64,000 nucleotides of DNA from Magicicada septendecula (taxonomy: Eukaryota > Arthropoda > Insecta > Hemiptera > Cicadidae): contig CM068367.1 of the NCBI GenBank assembly GCA_034769895.1, forward strand, positions 86,977,654-87,041,653, given 5' to 3'. How positions within the stretch are numbered: position 1 is the first letter of the stretch; each line of letters begins with the position of its first letter. The notes below the pieces were generated by a model. That model saw only the letters and a program-made list of their open reading frames with translations, did no database searches and was not told where the DNA came from. Shown here one piece after another: positions 1 to 11,086 of this stretch. A program made the translations under genes and the position numbers.

Positions 1-291
1 CAAGCAAGCAATATTGTTAAAAGAACATTTCTTATGTTAGAGGCTTGAACAGGTTGTTCACTATAAAACCAGTGAAATAAAAAACAACTGTGTAAACCTC
101 TTTAAAAGTAGCTAAATTTTCTTGTTAGCTTCGACTGTGATCACCTGCTTAACAATCCAGCGTCAAGAACCTAAAACACGCTAGAGACAACAGTAATATG
201 GGGTAAGGTGAAGGTACTTCTGGTGACTAAAGTATCGTCATTACTCGTGAAACGGTAATATTTATTTAACAACAACAAAATCTGTTTTTAT
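1..291. other. Unassigned noncoding DNA
   Basis: I see no coding potential and no repeat I recognise here. Confidence 0.5.
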
Positions 292-515
292 GACGGTTAA
301 TATGTATCACACTGCCACTGACAGTTAATACGTATCACACTGCCACTGACGGTTAATACGTATCACACTGGCACTGACGGTTAATACGTATCACACTGCC
401 ACTGACGGTTAATACGTATCACACTGCCACTGACGGTTAATACGTATCACACTGCCACTGACGGTTAATACGTATCACACTGCCACTGACGGTTAATACG
501 TATCATACTGCCACT
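292..515. repeat. 28-bp minisatellite, 8 units
   Basis: Eight contiguous 28-bp units, each beginning GACGGTTAATACGTATCAC and ending ACTGCCACT. The units are almost identical, with single-base changes in units 1, 2, 3 and 8. There are no spacers between units, so this is a tandem array and not a CRISPR. Confidence 0.97.
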
Positions 516-715
516 TTTCGCGCCGAGTCAAAATTAATATAATAATGATATCTGCGCTACTGGAACACTTCATGTTATCTGTCGCATTCCACTAGCGGTA
601 ATTTTGGTTCTACACATCTGAGCTTCTTCGGAAAAACACAGACAATTGAGGACGATAGTGAGAGACAGAAAACAAGACTAAGGGAGAAAAAATATCGGGA
701 CTGAAACGCAGATAA

Positions 716-848
716 CAAATCTGAAAAATACAAACCTATAGGACACAGGTGTGTGGGTAGAACCAGGAAGAGACGGCTGGAGGATTTTTGAAGGTCGAAC
801 AGGCAGCACCTTGCCTATGCCACATTGTGAAGATGATGATGAATAAAC
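716..848 (+). mobile_element. LINE 3' tail (family with ICGTI motif)
   Basis: Only the last part of a non-LTR retrotransposon is left. The read-through encodes KYKP, then a CVGRTRKR-like stretch, then the end of the frame, followed by a GATGATGATG tail. The same tail occurs at 40025-40167 (+) and, reversed, at 60593-60745. Those copies extend into reverse-transcriptase sequence. The copy is 5'-truncated and dead. Confidence 0.8.
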
Positions 849-850
849 GC

Positions 851-1335
851 AGATAAAATAGCACAAATGGCGTTAAAGAAATTTGTAAAAAGGCAGAAAG
901 AGACAGTCGGGCTGGAAGATACAAAAATAATAAATAAAACAAGAAACAAAACGCAAAGAAAGTCGTTTGAAGAACAACACAGAGAAATAAAGACGAATGA
1001 CAGAATGAGATAGATACATTGACAGGTAGACAGTAAGGTGCCCAAATGGATAGACAGAGAAGGAGGTAGAAGAGGGAACGAGTGACTGAAGGACTAAGGC
1101 AAAGAAAGAGGAAAGAGGGAAAAAGACAAAAACAAAAAGAGATGAAGAGAGAGAATATGGTAAGCATTAAACACAAAGAATCACAGAGAAAACGATTTTG
1201 ATTAAAAAACACACAGTATGAAAAAGGTATGAGTGAGAGCGAGAGAGAGAATAGGGGATCATACAGGTAGACAGATAGACAACTAGACAGACAAAGAAAG
1301 TGAGGGAGAACGTGAGAATGTGTTGATGTGTTCTA
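851..1335. repeat. Purine-rich low-complexity DNA
   Basis: The + strand is dominated by A and G, with repeated GACAGA, AGAGAG and AAAGA words. Open frames on the opposite strand are low-complexity artefacts rich in Phe, Leu and Ser. Confidence 0.8.
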
Positions 1336-1423
1336 CTACCAGTGGGCTCACATTCGGCACTAGTTTTGAATCGCCCTCCCTGGTACGCCTACCGATTTAT
1401 TAAAGTACGTTCTTTTTTGCATT
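1336..1423 (+). repeat. Dispersed repeat fragment, copy 1
   Basis: About 75-85 bp matching 1836-1911. Both contain CACTAGTTTTGAATC, a CTGGTA word, TTTATTA and TACGTTCT, and end in TTTGCATT. It is probably a fragment of an unidentified transposon. Confidence 0.7.
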
Positions 1424-1835
1424 GCTGTCTGACATAGTAGGCCTAGATGGTAAGGATTTTTTAAGTTTTTTTTTGTAGTTTCGAATGTTGCAACATTAAT
1501 GTATTATTGTTTCTGGGTTTTAAGTGTAATTAATAGGTACACACATGACAAGTTGACTTTCATATAATAATATTTTGTACGACCTACTTCCACAGGCCAA
1601 TGATCATATAACGATTAACTCACTTTGATAGAGTCAAATGTTGTTCACTGTGTAATTTTAACGCAATTTACAATTCAGTTTGAAGACAGCTGCAAATCTT
1701 ATGAAATGAAACGTTACTTTCATTAGATAGCTGATGGTTAGACTCTAGGATACTGACTGATCAAAGTGAGAAGAAGAAATAAAGATGATGAGAAATTTGA
1801 GAGACACGTAAAAAAGTGATAAACATTGTTCGACT

Positions 1836-1911
1836 ATCAGTAGCACTAGTTTTGAATCATCGCATCTGGTAAACCTACTCGTTTATTAGGTACGTTCTGT
1901 TTTGCATTCAT
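1836..1911 (+). repeat. Dispersed repeat fragment, copy 2
   Basis: Partner of 1336-1423 in the same orientation. It abuts the LINE tail that starts near 1915, so it may belong to that insertion. Confidence 0.7.
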
Positions 1912-1914
1912 TTG

Positions 1915-2222
1915 TAGCAACTGAGGCAAATGGCAGGGTGTACTATCCATGATTGTAGAAGAAACTCGGACATACGGCAGGAACTGACTATTATGAGTAT
2001 ACTCGGCAGGATTGCCCAGTATCGGTTTAACTAGTTGGAACATCTTTGCCGAATGTATGACTGCCGCATCCCCAAACAACTATAGAACTATAAGCCGAAG
2101 AGACGGAGAGGTGAGGAACGTCCGTGGAAGCGCTGGAGTGACCAGCTCAAGATTCTTTGACTCTTTGAGACCGGTACAAACTATCCTTGGTTTAATCCTT
2201 GGAGATGATGGTGATGATGTTT
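1915..2222 (+). mobile_element. LINE 3' end (RQELNIM family)
   Basis: With frameshifts removed by eye, the + strand reads RNTRTYGRN-like, then a YRFN/LEHL-like stretch and RMYDCRIPK, then a KRR-rich segment, ending in GATGATGGTGATGATG. This is the usual C-terminal end of an insect LINE reverse transcriptase. A reverse-oriented copy of the same family lies at 55188-55500 (DIRQELNIM, RMDDCRIPKPL). Stops and frameshifts show it is dead. Confidence 0.8.
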
Positions 2223-2304
2223 TATCCTGCAGACGGCTGTAAATCTGAGCAATCGAAACGTTGTCTTCATTATAAATCTCACTGATTTCCAGAACACTGT
2301 TCCA

Positions 2305-2500
2305 AGAAAGTGAGAGACAGACAGACGGAAAGAGAGGCAGACGGACAAACAGAAAGATACACAGGCAAAGAGTCAGTGACAAAGAAAGTTAAGGGTCAAG
2401 TGGCGGACAAAATTGAGAGGCAGATAGAAAAAGTAAAACAGACAAATATACACACAAATGATGCGAAAGGAAGAGAAAGAGAACGGGGCAGAGTGAGTTT
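2305..2500. repeat. Purine-rich GACAGA tract
   Basis: AG-rich DNA with GACAGACAGACGG-type words, similar in make-up to 851-1335. The 146-codon frame across it is a composition artefact. Confidence 0.7.
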
Positions 2501-3925
2501 ATGTGTAGGGAATAATTCAATTTCAGTAGTAATTAACTGTGACAGACGTACGTGTATTCTCTCTGCCCGCTCGCTGACTGTATCCGTTGTACTAACAAAC
2601 TTTCAGTTCGTCTCGCGTATCGCGCCGCTCCTCTTTCCCAACGCAAACAACACAGTAGTAGAGTGCGTAACACTTTGTAAGACTAAAATTTCAATTTTAA
2701 AAGGCAACAAAAGCTCGAACGGGTGTTTCGTTAACAGCATACGTAATTAAATTACAAGCTTCATTTTTCAGTGTAGGCCTAATTCTGTTGGAAAACTATT
2801 GCCGTTCTACGGGAAAAACGAAAGCAGACAGACAGCTCCATTACTGCTGTTCCACTCTCTGTTGGCGTACTGTAAATTAGATTTATGTCGTGACCTAAAG
2901 CAAGTTTTATGAAGATCTGATAGACATGTATATAGCCCCGCTTAAGTACGAAAACAATAAAAACAAGACGGTAAACTTCCTCAAACGGTTAACAATTATC
3001 CCAAATAATAAACATTACAGAACATTTTAAGACAAAGGTATTCTATGTATACGAATTTTAATCAAAAAATTAATTCAATTTTTGTATATGTACAACTTGA
3101 TAGTTTAAATTGTCTAGTTCCATTCGAAGTAGGCCTAGCTTCTGACGGATATAACTTCACGCCAACGTTTTTCATCCCATAAAATAAACCTCCCCCCCAA
3201 AAAAAAAATCACTGCCTCAGCGACTTTTGTTTTTGTATTCACCAGTCGCGGAATTCGGGGTCTGAAAATAAATCCTTCAAAACCGGAACACCTGGTGGTG
3301 GGTGGAACGAGTAGCGATCTAAATTTTGGTAGGGAGGGCAAAATAATATGTAACACCGCAGCATATAATATGAGAATACGAATTACACAAAATGGAGGTT
3401 TCAATGATAGAACTATACATATGATTCAGCAATGACAGTTACAAGACAATTAATCAGTATTCTATGGAATAAAAACATCAACGATCAGAACCTACTCCTT
3501 GGAGTGGAGACTATGAGACGACGAGTCTATTTAATGCAATGATGTGATGACGATTATGATATGCATGTTAGATTGTCTACACTTTTGTTTCATTAATTTT
3601 TAGTGGAATATTATTTCTCTACAATCTGCACCAAAATACGTTGTTTTTATCCATACGACTGTTATTGATCTTTCAAAACACCTTTCAAGTCTAACACAAA
3701 TGACTATCGATGTTTGATGTTTTCTTTCAAATAAGATGGCGTTTTTATGCACGTTAAAAATCGATTTGAATTCATAAACAAGACTTGAACGAACCGTCTG
3801 AGTTCTTTTTTTTTTAACGAGAGAAACGTTATTTTCTCTACCGTAAGTCACATAGAATCGTAATAAAAGCAACGTCGAACATGAAGAGAGGCAGAAATAT
3901 AAGACTAGTGAGTTTAATACCATGG
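2501..3925. other. Unassigned noncoding DNA
   Basis: No family recognised. It has short homopolymer runs near 3190-3210 and 3805, and otherwise moderately AT-rich unique-looking sequence. Confidence 0.45.
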
Positions 3926-3950
3926 TGCTGCTGCTGCTGCTGCTGCTGCT
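3926..3950. repeat. (TGC)n microsatellite
   Basis: Eight perfect TGC units. Confidence 0.98.
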
Positions 3951-4722
3951 AAACTTATTTATTGGTTTGAAAATATGAAACCGTAAAAGGGACGTAAATT
4001 TTTATTACCGTTACTTCAGTTGAAGTTGATACCGTTTTCGAGTCGGTCGGAAAATAGTTAAAAATTCAATTCTACGTTTCACATTAAACTTTTATTGTGT
4101 TTATCGTTATTCTCATCTTCTTCAAGTACCGTTGTCTTACGCTTCTGACTGGTTACACGTTTTGTGAGAGCAGAATCGTAAAAGCACCGCCGCGTTGTCG
4201 CGATCCAGTAACTAGGCGTAAATACAATACACACATCACATTAATTTGTAAGCGAAAAACAATTTTAAATACACATAACTTTACTAATTCGTCTAGTATG
4301 AACAAGCATCTTGCACAACGCTGTCACAGTTCAGAGAAAATATGAGTAAAGAGTTTGGCGGTATTATTCATACGTCCTTTGTTTTCAGTTACGATATTTG
4401 TACCACAAAGAATGCGATTTAGTGAACCATCAGCCTTTTTTTTTTTACAGTTTTGTCTTCGAACGGAGCATCAGGCGTTCTGTTTAGTGAAAATGAACTG
4501 GCATGGACGGCTGTTCGCTTCTTGTGACCCCCCGGTGATCTAAGATTAGAATTTCGCTCCGAAAACAAACAGGTCTTCCTGTTTTAGAAGACGAAAGCAT
4601 TAGCTCCAGAAACAGTATGAAGGAAGTTCGGAGTTAATTTCATAAAACAGTTACATTTCTACGAATTTACTTGCCAGACGTTACTAACAGTGAATAAAGT
4701 GTGTATAAAGTCGAAAGGTAAA
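3951..4722. other. Unassigned noncoding DNA
   Basis: Several short frames of 60-80 codons, none with a motif I recognise. Confidence 0.45.
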
Positions 4723-4817
4723 TACGAGGGTCAGTTGAAAAGTTTGTGGAGCGACATCTATAGATTGGCGGTAGAACTAAAATATTTTGTAAAATTCCAA
4801 TTAAATAAATTATAAGT

Positions 4818-4856
4818 CTGATAATGACAGTACATTACAAAACTGTTGTAACACTG
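4818..4856 (+). ncRNA. Decayed hammerhead motif, family B
   Basis: CTGATAA (expected CTGATGA), then a 6-bp stem II of GACAGU-type (4826-4831 with 4842-4847, one GU), then GTAAC where GAAAC is expected. The tail TGTAAACAAAAACAAG matches the 37-kb copies. The G8 and GAAA changes should abolish cleavage. Confidence 0.5.
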
Positions 4857-5249
4857 TAAACAAAAACAAGAAAATATATAATTGTTTCAAAATATAAAGT
4901 ATTATTGTTATAATTTTGTTTTGCCTGCCTGTAAGGCCGTGGTCTAAAATTGTTGGTTGCAGACGTTTTCAGAAATACGCACTTTCTCTCGAATCCATAC
5001 GGAGTCCGTCCAGATTCAAAAACATGCAGCGATTGCGATGAATCGGCGGGGTGAGTTCCTCTCATTGAGTATTCTTTGGACTCGAGTCGTGGCGAACCAA
5101 TAACACGTTGCCTTCTTTTCATTGGCCAGTGGTTTCAAACATCTTCGTGTGGATACCAAAAGTTTATAAATATGGGTGGGCTAAAACCGCTGTTCAATGT
5201 TTATGGACTGCGATAACTTTGTGAGCGTTACAGCCTTTCGCTACAACTC

Positions 5250-5296
5250 TACACACTGAAGATGCCCGTCGAAGGTACGACCGAAACGTCTGCCAA
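5250..5296 (+). ncRNA. Hammerhead ribozyme motif, family A
   Basis: Core CTGAAGA at 5256-5262, stem II from 5264-5269 and 5277-5282 with two mismatches, GAAAC at 5283-5287 and cleavage triplet GTC at 5288-5290. Stem I is weak. It was probably active in the ancestor, and activity of this copy is doubtful. Confidence 0.6.
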
Positions 5297-6080
5297 CCAA
5301 CAAGTTTAGACCACGGCCCGGTCATTTAGCCAAAATTCTAACACTGACGCCGGCCGTGAAAGCCTCACACATCCAATAAAGTGTTATTATTTATATTAAA
5401 TTAGAAAAACAAGAATAATGTGAGTAAATATGTATATTTGTAAGATTCATATTTCATGTAAAACATCTGTTAATTTCTAAATATATTCGTCAATTTATTT
5501 ATTGTCTACCGGCTCTTCGAAATTTATGTATCACGCGTATTTTGAAAATTAGACAAACTCACAAAGTCTTATGTTAAAAAAAAGGTATAGCGCCAACGTA
5601 AATGATATTAGGAGATACTGGCACCTTCGAAAGTAGCCATTCGAGTTTAAACGTGGTCGTACGAGCCCTGAAGATGACCCTCTCGTGGATGCCCAAAAGT
5701 ACAACTCACAAAATGCGGCACCAGCTAACACAAAGTTTTTTCACACCAAATTCGTGAGTTAAAATATGATGGACTGACTAATATGAGATCCCTGTGATCT
5801 TCTCAATCGCCGTTCTTCCAGCACCACATATGAAATTTTTGAATGATGTCTGGAGTTGTTAACAAACAACTCAATTACAACACGATGCCGGATTTTGTCG
5901 TTTTTACATGTGACACGTAAATCCCATACAGCTGATAAGCAATTAGTGAATTAGTAGATAGATTTGGAAATTTTAACAGGTGTTTACAAGAAATGTGAAT
6001 CTTACAACAGACGAAACATTTTAGTTCTATCGCTAAGTGACAGTTGATGTTCCGCGAACCTTTCAACTGCGAGCCTCGTA

Positions 6081-6880
6081 CACAGAGGGAAATATAATAA
6101 CGTAGTAAAAACTATCATATAAAGTGATCTTTGACCTTTACAAATAGACGAAACAGACGAGGGAAGAAACATAAGTCGTGGGCACATAGTACATGTAGCA
6201 GGATTTTATTTAGTGTTGATGTGGGTGTCTTGTACAAACTCCGCCCGCCTTTAGTACACACACTTAACAAACGACACAGTTAAGTCTACCCGTTGTTGTT
6301 TACATTATCTGTCTCTAATTCTCTCTCTGACCAGCTGGTTTGTAGCCGAGGACTTGGTTATCAACAGGAGCTCATCTGCCATACTTTCCAAACGACTTCC
6401 AATTCTGCCAAATGTTTTCATTCTCTTTTTAACTGAAAATATCTCAAAAAACTGTTTTTATATATATCATACAAAGCTACTATTGTAAATATATTATACT
6501 CTACCAAAGAGATGTCAGCCGACATCAAAGCAACTGTTAATAGTGGTAATAGATGTTCTACTTCTCGCATCAATGAAGTACGTTGTTGACAGGTTTCTGG
6601 ATTTCACTGAACAGAAAAATGACGACCACATACTCACGCCGAGTCGGCTCTACTGAAGCTGAAAACTGCGGTCGATGAATACTGAGTGTGTCCATACACT
6701 GGCAACATGAACTCAAAACTATAATCTCACCTTCCTAATGGTGCAATCTGATTGGTGCACGGAGACAATGTCGGCACGTGCTACGCACGCACATTATTGC
6801 ATCAAATGATACCGACTGTCAGAAAAAAATAATATGAAGTATATTATTGTGTTATGAAGTATATTATGAAGTATAATAAT
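6081..6880. other. Unassigned DNA with a small AT palindrome
   Basis: No coding or known repeat recognised. At about 6840-6892 the words GAAGTATA and TATACTTC form a small AT-rich inverted repeat. Confidence 0.45.
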
Positions 6881-6884
6881 ATAC

Positions 6885-8828
6885 TTCATATTATTATTTA
6901 TTATAATTAGAATAAACAAGAATAAGGCGACTAAATATGAGTATTTCATATTTCACGTAAAACACCGGTTAATTTCCAAAATCTGCCAATTTGTTTACTG
7001 TTTACAGACTGTTCACGCATATTTTGAAAAGTGGACAAAATCACAAACTTTAACCTATTTCTAAGGTTCTCATCATGGTTGAAATTAAAATCCGGGCTAT
7101 TGGACCGTAGTCTACTTTGGTTATTATACTGAAAGATATTATTATAAGACGTTTCGGCCAGGCAAATATATCATAGTTGCCTTGGTGAGGCAGTAGTACA
7201 TAGAGTACGCTCATAGAATAGATCGAAAAGCGTGTTACGTTAAGGCATTTAACGTAAATAAGGGAATATGCCATACAGACATGATAGAAAACAACAGGAA
7301 AAATGAAACTGAGATCGTTTGGACGCGTAAAGGAAACGAATATGTGTGATGGACAAGAAGACTTAGGAACGGATATCTGCCAAAAAAAGGAAAACGGAAA
7401 CTTAGAAGAAGTTGTACGAGCGGTGTCGATAAAGTTGTGGCAGCGAGGAACCTAGAAGAAGAAATACGTTAAGATAGAAAGCTTGGAAACTGGGGGGGGG
7501 GGGAAATGGCGTACGCTGTAGAATATCCGTTCTGCATGTAAATGTCTTTTTGTAGCCAATAAATTCTAAGCGCATCTTTCCCTGCTTGACTGAATGACTG
7601 AATTTCCTCATTCCCTGGTAAATAAATGACTTTATTTGAGTGTCAAAAATAATCTGAAAACAAGATTAGCAAATATATTAAAACAGATATAGTAAAAATG
7701 GACGACAACACCGCGGGGTAAAGGAAAGCTTAATTAATGATGCAAGAAAACGCTCTTCGCTTTTATATAGAACAAAGGTCGTAGCTGGCGGTGATGACGT
7801 TCCGTGATCCAGTTGATTAGGTTCAAAATAGTTCATGTGTAACACAGAACGACCTTTTGACAAGAAAGAGGTAATCGGCTGAAACAACAAACAACCTCAT
7901 GTGTTAAGCTGATAATCACAATGAAGCATCTCAAAAAAGGCTATTTTGAAGAATGCTCAGCTCTTTCAACTTTTATCGGTGTCTGTAAATGTCAAATCAT
8001 GACAAATAATGACAAAAAAATAACTGTGAAATAACAAAACACCACGCCACAGTTTACCGGAATGATACTGCAATTTAATCTTCTTGAAGTGCACCGTTTT
8101 TGGATTAATAGAATCTTTCGTCATATCCTAGATAAAGCAATTAGCCCTTAGAACAATGTATATGTAATGTGGAAATGGTAACTGAAGTTGGATCTTTATA
8201 ACTGAATCAGGTTTTGATAAAGCCAACAAAACAGCGCACTTTCTTTTATCTCCATCTTCACTTCTAATTGAAGCGGATGCCCCAAAGTGCGACAACTCTA
8301 AATTTGGTACCCAGCTTGCACAATGTTTTTTCATACCACATTCTTGAGCTAAAATATAACGCATACGCTCATTTTAATTCCAATTATCTCAGCAATGTCA
8401 TCGACTCTCAGTCGCCGGTCTTCCAAGACTGTGTACGAAATTTGTTTTGTGATATCGGGAGTTGTTGCACTCTTTGGGAGTCCACGGCTGGGCGTTCACT
8501 TTCAAACTCGAGTGCCCACTTATTGTTACATTGTTTCTGAAAGCACAGCATCTCCTAACACATTTACCATTTTTTTTACCAATTTCCATTTGCCTTATAA
8601 AATTTTTAATTTTCTTAACAAACAATTCGATCACATTTTATCCATTCTTCAAAACAGCCGTGACACATAAATTCCGAACATCACACAAACAATGAATAAC
8701 TTGGCAAAATAGATATAAAAATGAACAGGTGTGTACAAGAAAAATGTGAATCTTATAACACAGGAAAAATTTTAGTTCTATCGCTAAGGATAGATGCCGC
8801 TTCGCGAACTTTTCACCTGAGCCTCGTA
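6885..8828. mobile_element. Mariner-derived element with two 5' ends (copy 2)
   Basis: The right end (- strand) starts TACGAGGCTCAGGTGAAAAG at 8828 and reaches TAGAACTAAAA. The - strand then encodes a clear mariner N-terminal region: LPKSATTPDITKQ, VLEDRRLRVDDIAEIIGI and GMKKHCASWVPN (about 8480 down to 8300), broken by frameshifts. This is the helix-turn-helix and linker zone. On the + strand, 8268-8300 reads SGCPKVRQL, the expected PRSGRPK-like block of a second, opposed 5' half. The left subterminal sequence at about 6890-7040 matches 5395-5570 of copy 1. The outer left repeat is lost and the middle is filled with other DNA. Confidence 0.65.
7145..7192 (-). ncRNA. Hammerhead-like motif, family A, core lost
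   Basis: On the - strand: a perfect 6-bp stem II (7177-7182 with 7060-style partner 7160-7165), then GGCC, GAAAC and GTC. CTCACC stands where CTGANGA should be. A GACTACGGTCCAATAGCCCG tail follows, as in the other family A copies. The stem is preserved but the core is broken. Confidence 0.5.
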
Positions 8829-10304
8829 AAATCCATAGATGGGACACAATCAGAATGCGGAGAGAGGCTACCAAAAGTCATGGTGTTCCAACTTTAATGT
8901 TCGGAAGTAAAACATAGATTTTTCAGAAAAAGATATTTTAAGAAAATGACTTCAGAAAATGAAATTATTAAGTTGCGTATACGAATGCACTTCGAGGAAT
9001 CGTCTTAAAAATCATGATCAGTGAACAGCTTCAGACATTTTCGGTTATATATAGGTTAAAGTAAAACAGGCTTAACTGTAAGCCTTGTGTAGAACCGATG
9101 ACGGAAAAACGTATTCGTAAACAATTTCTGACTTGTTAAGGAGATTATGACATACTATGGAGACGCTAGTCGGATACAATGACAAGTTAGAATGGACTGG
9201 TGTCCATATCCACACACTAAAAGCAGAAAAAGAAAAAGAAGAAGAAGAAGGAAACGAAAAAGCCACTATGAGTCATTTAGGCCTACATATTTTATTATGC
9301 TTTACCTACTATTCTTCTACATTTTTGTCACACGGAAACTAAATTCTTCTCCATATTCTGAAAAACTAGGTACAGTATATACTTTCCTTGTTCTTTAATC
9401 CATTTCAGAACCAAATAATGCAAAGTTACTACAAAGTCATGTCTTGCGGAAAGGCGACTTTATTAGACTGACACGACGGTGAACATAAATTATGCTAATA
9501 ATGATGAACTGATGGGTGAAATCGTGAATAATAGTGTTGTTTTGTATACACATGTGCGTGTGTGCATGAAGTCAATTGTCATGATAAATATTATTGTATA
9601 CAGATAGAAACAATATACAATTGAAAATTTAAACTATTAAAGAACTTCTGTCTTTAAAAAACAAATTAATATTTCGAAAGTAAAATACAAAATATATAAA
9701 TTCCGTATTACAAACATCAAAGCACTAACTCACTAGTAACAACAGTCAGGTCACAGATACATTAAGAATCATCTGTTTTCTTTTAAACAGGTCACGGGAA
9801 CAATCTGTTGGCGATCGTAACAAAACCGTTCTGCTGGCATTAAAACAGAGTGAAAACATGCGGAAGGAACCGTAGCCGCGGTTTGAATTAGTGTGGCAAG
9901 CAATCCGTGTACGGAGCGACCAGAAACTGTCTACACAGCCTTCGTAATTACAAACCTATTGAAACATTCAAGGCTTCTGTACTAATTACGATGACTGTGC
10001 ATTATATAGCAGCCAGGTGTACTGTGTATTGAGAAAGTCGTCTTTCACTAGGTACTGTAAACGTAGACAAATTCACTGTGTTAACAGCACGTTACACAGT
10101 TCATAAGAAATTATTATTTAAATCTTGTTGATGAAACAAACAAAAAGAATATCACTTAATCTTTCCATTAGTAGGCGAAAGAATCTTTTTTCATAAGAAT
10201 ACGAATACTGGGTTGTATCTCTATGTATCTCGGCAGGGCTGCTGCTCCTTCTGGTTTTCGATCGGCATGCAATGATGTGAACGTCTCAAAGCCAGATTAT
10301 AGGT
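8829..10304. other. Unassigned noncoding DNA
   Basis: No family recognised. A GAA-rich patch lies at 9218-9262. The stretch 9770-9980 is less AT-rich and unique-looking (see findings). Confidence 0.45.
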
Positions 10305-10311
10305 ATTTAGT

Positions 10312-11079
10312 TAGGGTACCATATGACCTAGGTGAAAAAAGAAGACAACCTGAAAAACAGCACGATCGTTACTTTACGGATCGAAAAAAAATGTGCGAGT
10401 AAAAGCATTATTCATTATGGATAAGAAGGTATTTATGATTAAGTTAAGCATTTTGACAGAGTTTATTCAATGTACAATTTAATTTTTGGGATATAACAAA
10501 AAAATGTTTACAAACAGAACTTAAAATTAATAGAACCGGAACATAGGAAAAGAATATCTGCTATATTTATTTTTAATTATAGCAATAATTAATTTAATAG
10601 TAATAAGTCTGAATAGGATTCACAGTATAAATGTTCAATTGTGTCTTTGTGGTTCAGGGCTTTCTTAAAGCTAGTATGCTCCTTCAATAAATTTTCGGTT
10701 AACATACACTTTCGTTTTGGCATATTAATAATAATAAATTCTATTTGCCTACAACTTATAACTAACACTAACTATACTCAGAATGTCTACGAAAATAAGC
10801 GACTCAATTAAGGACTATCAATAACTTTAAAAACTCACGAATGTAGACGCCTATTAGAATTCCAGAATACCCGGGAAAGAGCTGTAGGCAAGCAACATAT
10901 GACGCCAATGGTACATTTCTGAGCGGCACCGTTGGGAGGGCTCTTGCGCATGACTACATTTTTCAGTTTTACGAAAAAAGAGGACACTTCCCTGTTTTTT
11001 AAAAAAAATCCTCCCGGACAGGTTTTTGAAACTGAAAAAGAGGACGTGTCCGGAAAAATGAGGACGTATGGTAACCCTA
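10312..11079. mobile_element. Non-autonomous DNA transposon with 7-bp target duplication
   Basis: The ends are imperfect inverted repeats: TAGGGTACCATATGACCT on the left, TAGGGTTACCATACGTCCT on the right (reverse complement). ATTTAGT flanks both sides (10305-10311 and 11080-11086). The inner right side repeats GAGGACAC/GTGTCCTC-like words (10980-11060). I see no transposase. The ends and the 7-8 bp duplication suggest hAT or a related superfamily. Confidence 0.75.
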
Positions 11080-11086
11080 ATTTAGT

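Larger units (their letters stand above)
4810..5380. mobile_element. Hammerhead-bearing insertion with inverted arms
   Basis: This lies within the mariner relic. Arms at 4935-4970 and 5283-5318 are inverted copies sharing GACCACGGCC, CCAACCAACAA and ACGTCTGC. The same GACCACGGCC tail follows hammerhead motifs at about 7100 (-), 21370 (-), 33420 (+) and 34150 (+). The right arm ends with CGCCGGCCGTGAAAGCCTCA, which matches 22419-22440. I infer a non-autonomous Penelope-like or retrozyme-type element. No reverse-transcriptase or GIY-YIG coding is present. Confidence 0.6.
4723..6080. mobile_element. Mariner-derived element with two 5' ends (copy 1)
   Basis: Both ends start TACGAGG after a TA target and stay alike for about 65 bp: the left reads TACGAGGGTCAGTTGAAAAG, the right (reverse complement) TACGAGGCTCGCAGTTGAAA, and both reach TAGAACTAAAA. 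Similarity continues deeper: TGTAAGATTCA at about 5441 on the + strand and at about 6003 on the - strand. The left half encodes, on +, the mariner N-terminal block FEFKRGRTSPEDDP (about 5638-5680). The right half encodes, on -, VLEERRL and VHHILTHEFGVKKLC-like blocks (about 5740-5840). The halves therefore face each other, as if two 5' halves had been joined tail to tail. No DD(D/E) catalytic domain is seen. The left half is split by an insertion at about 4810-5380. Confidence 0.75.

Noticed and set aside
292-515. CRISPR array
   Set aside because: The units are contiguous with no spacers, and the DNA is eukaryotic.
736-1212. 158-codon antisense frame rich in Phe, Leu and Ser
   Set aside because: It arises from purine-rich low-complexity DNA on the other strand.
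4097-4345. BED-finger-like end (SSSMNKHLAQRCH)
   Set aside because: A single short match without the paired cysteines; chance similarity is likely.
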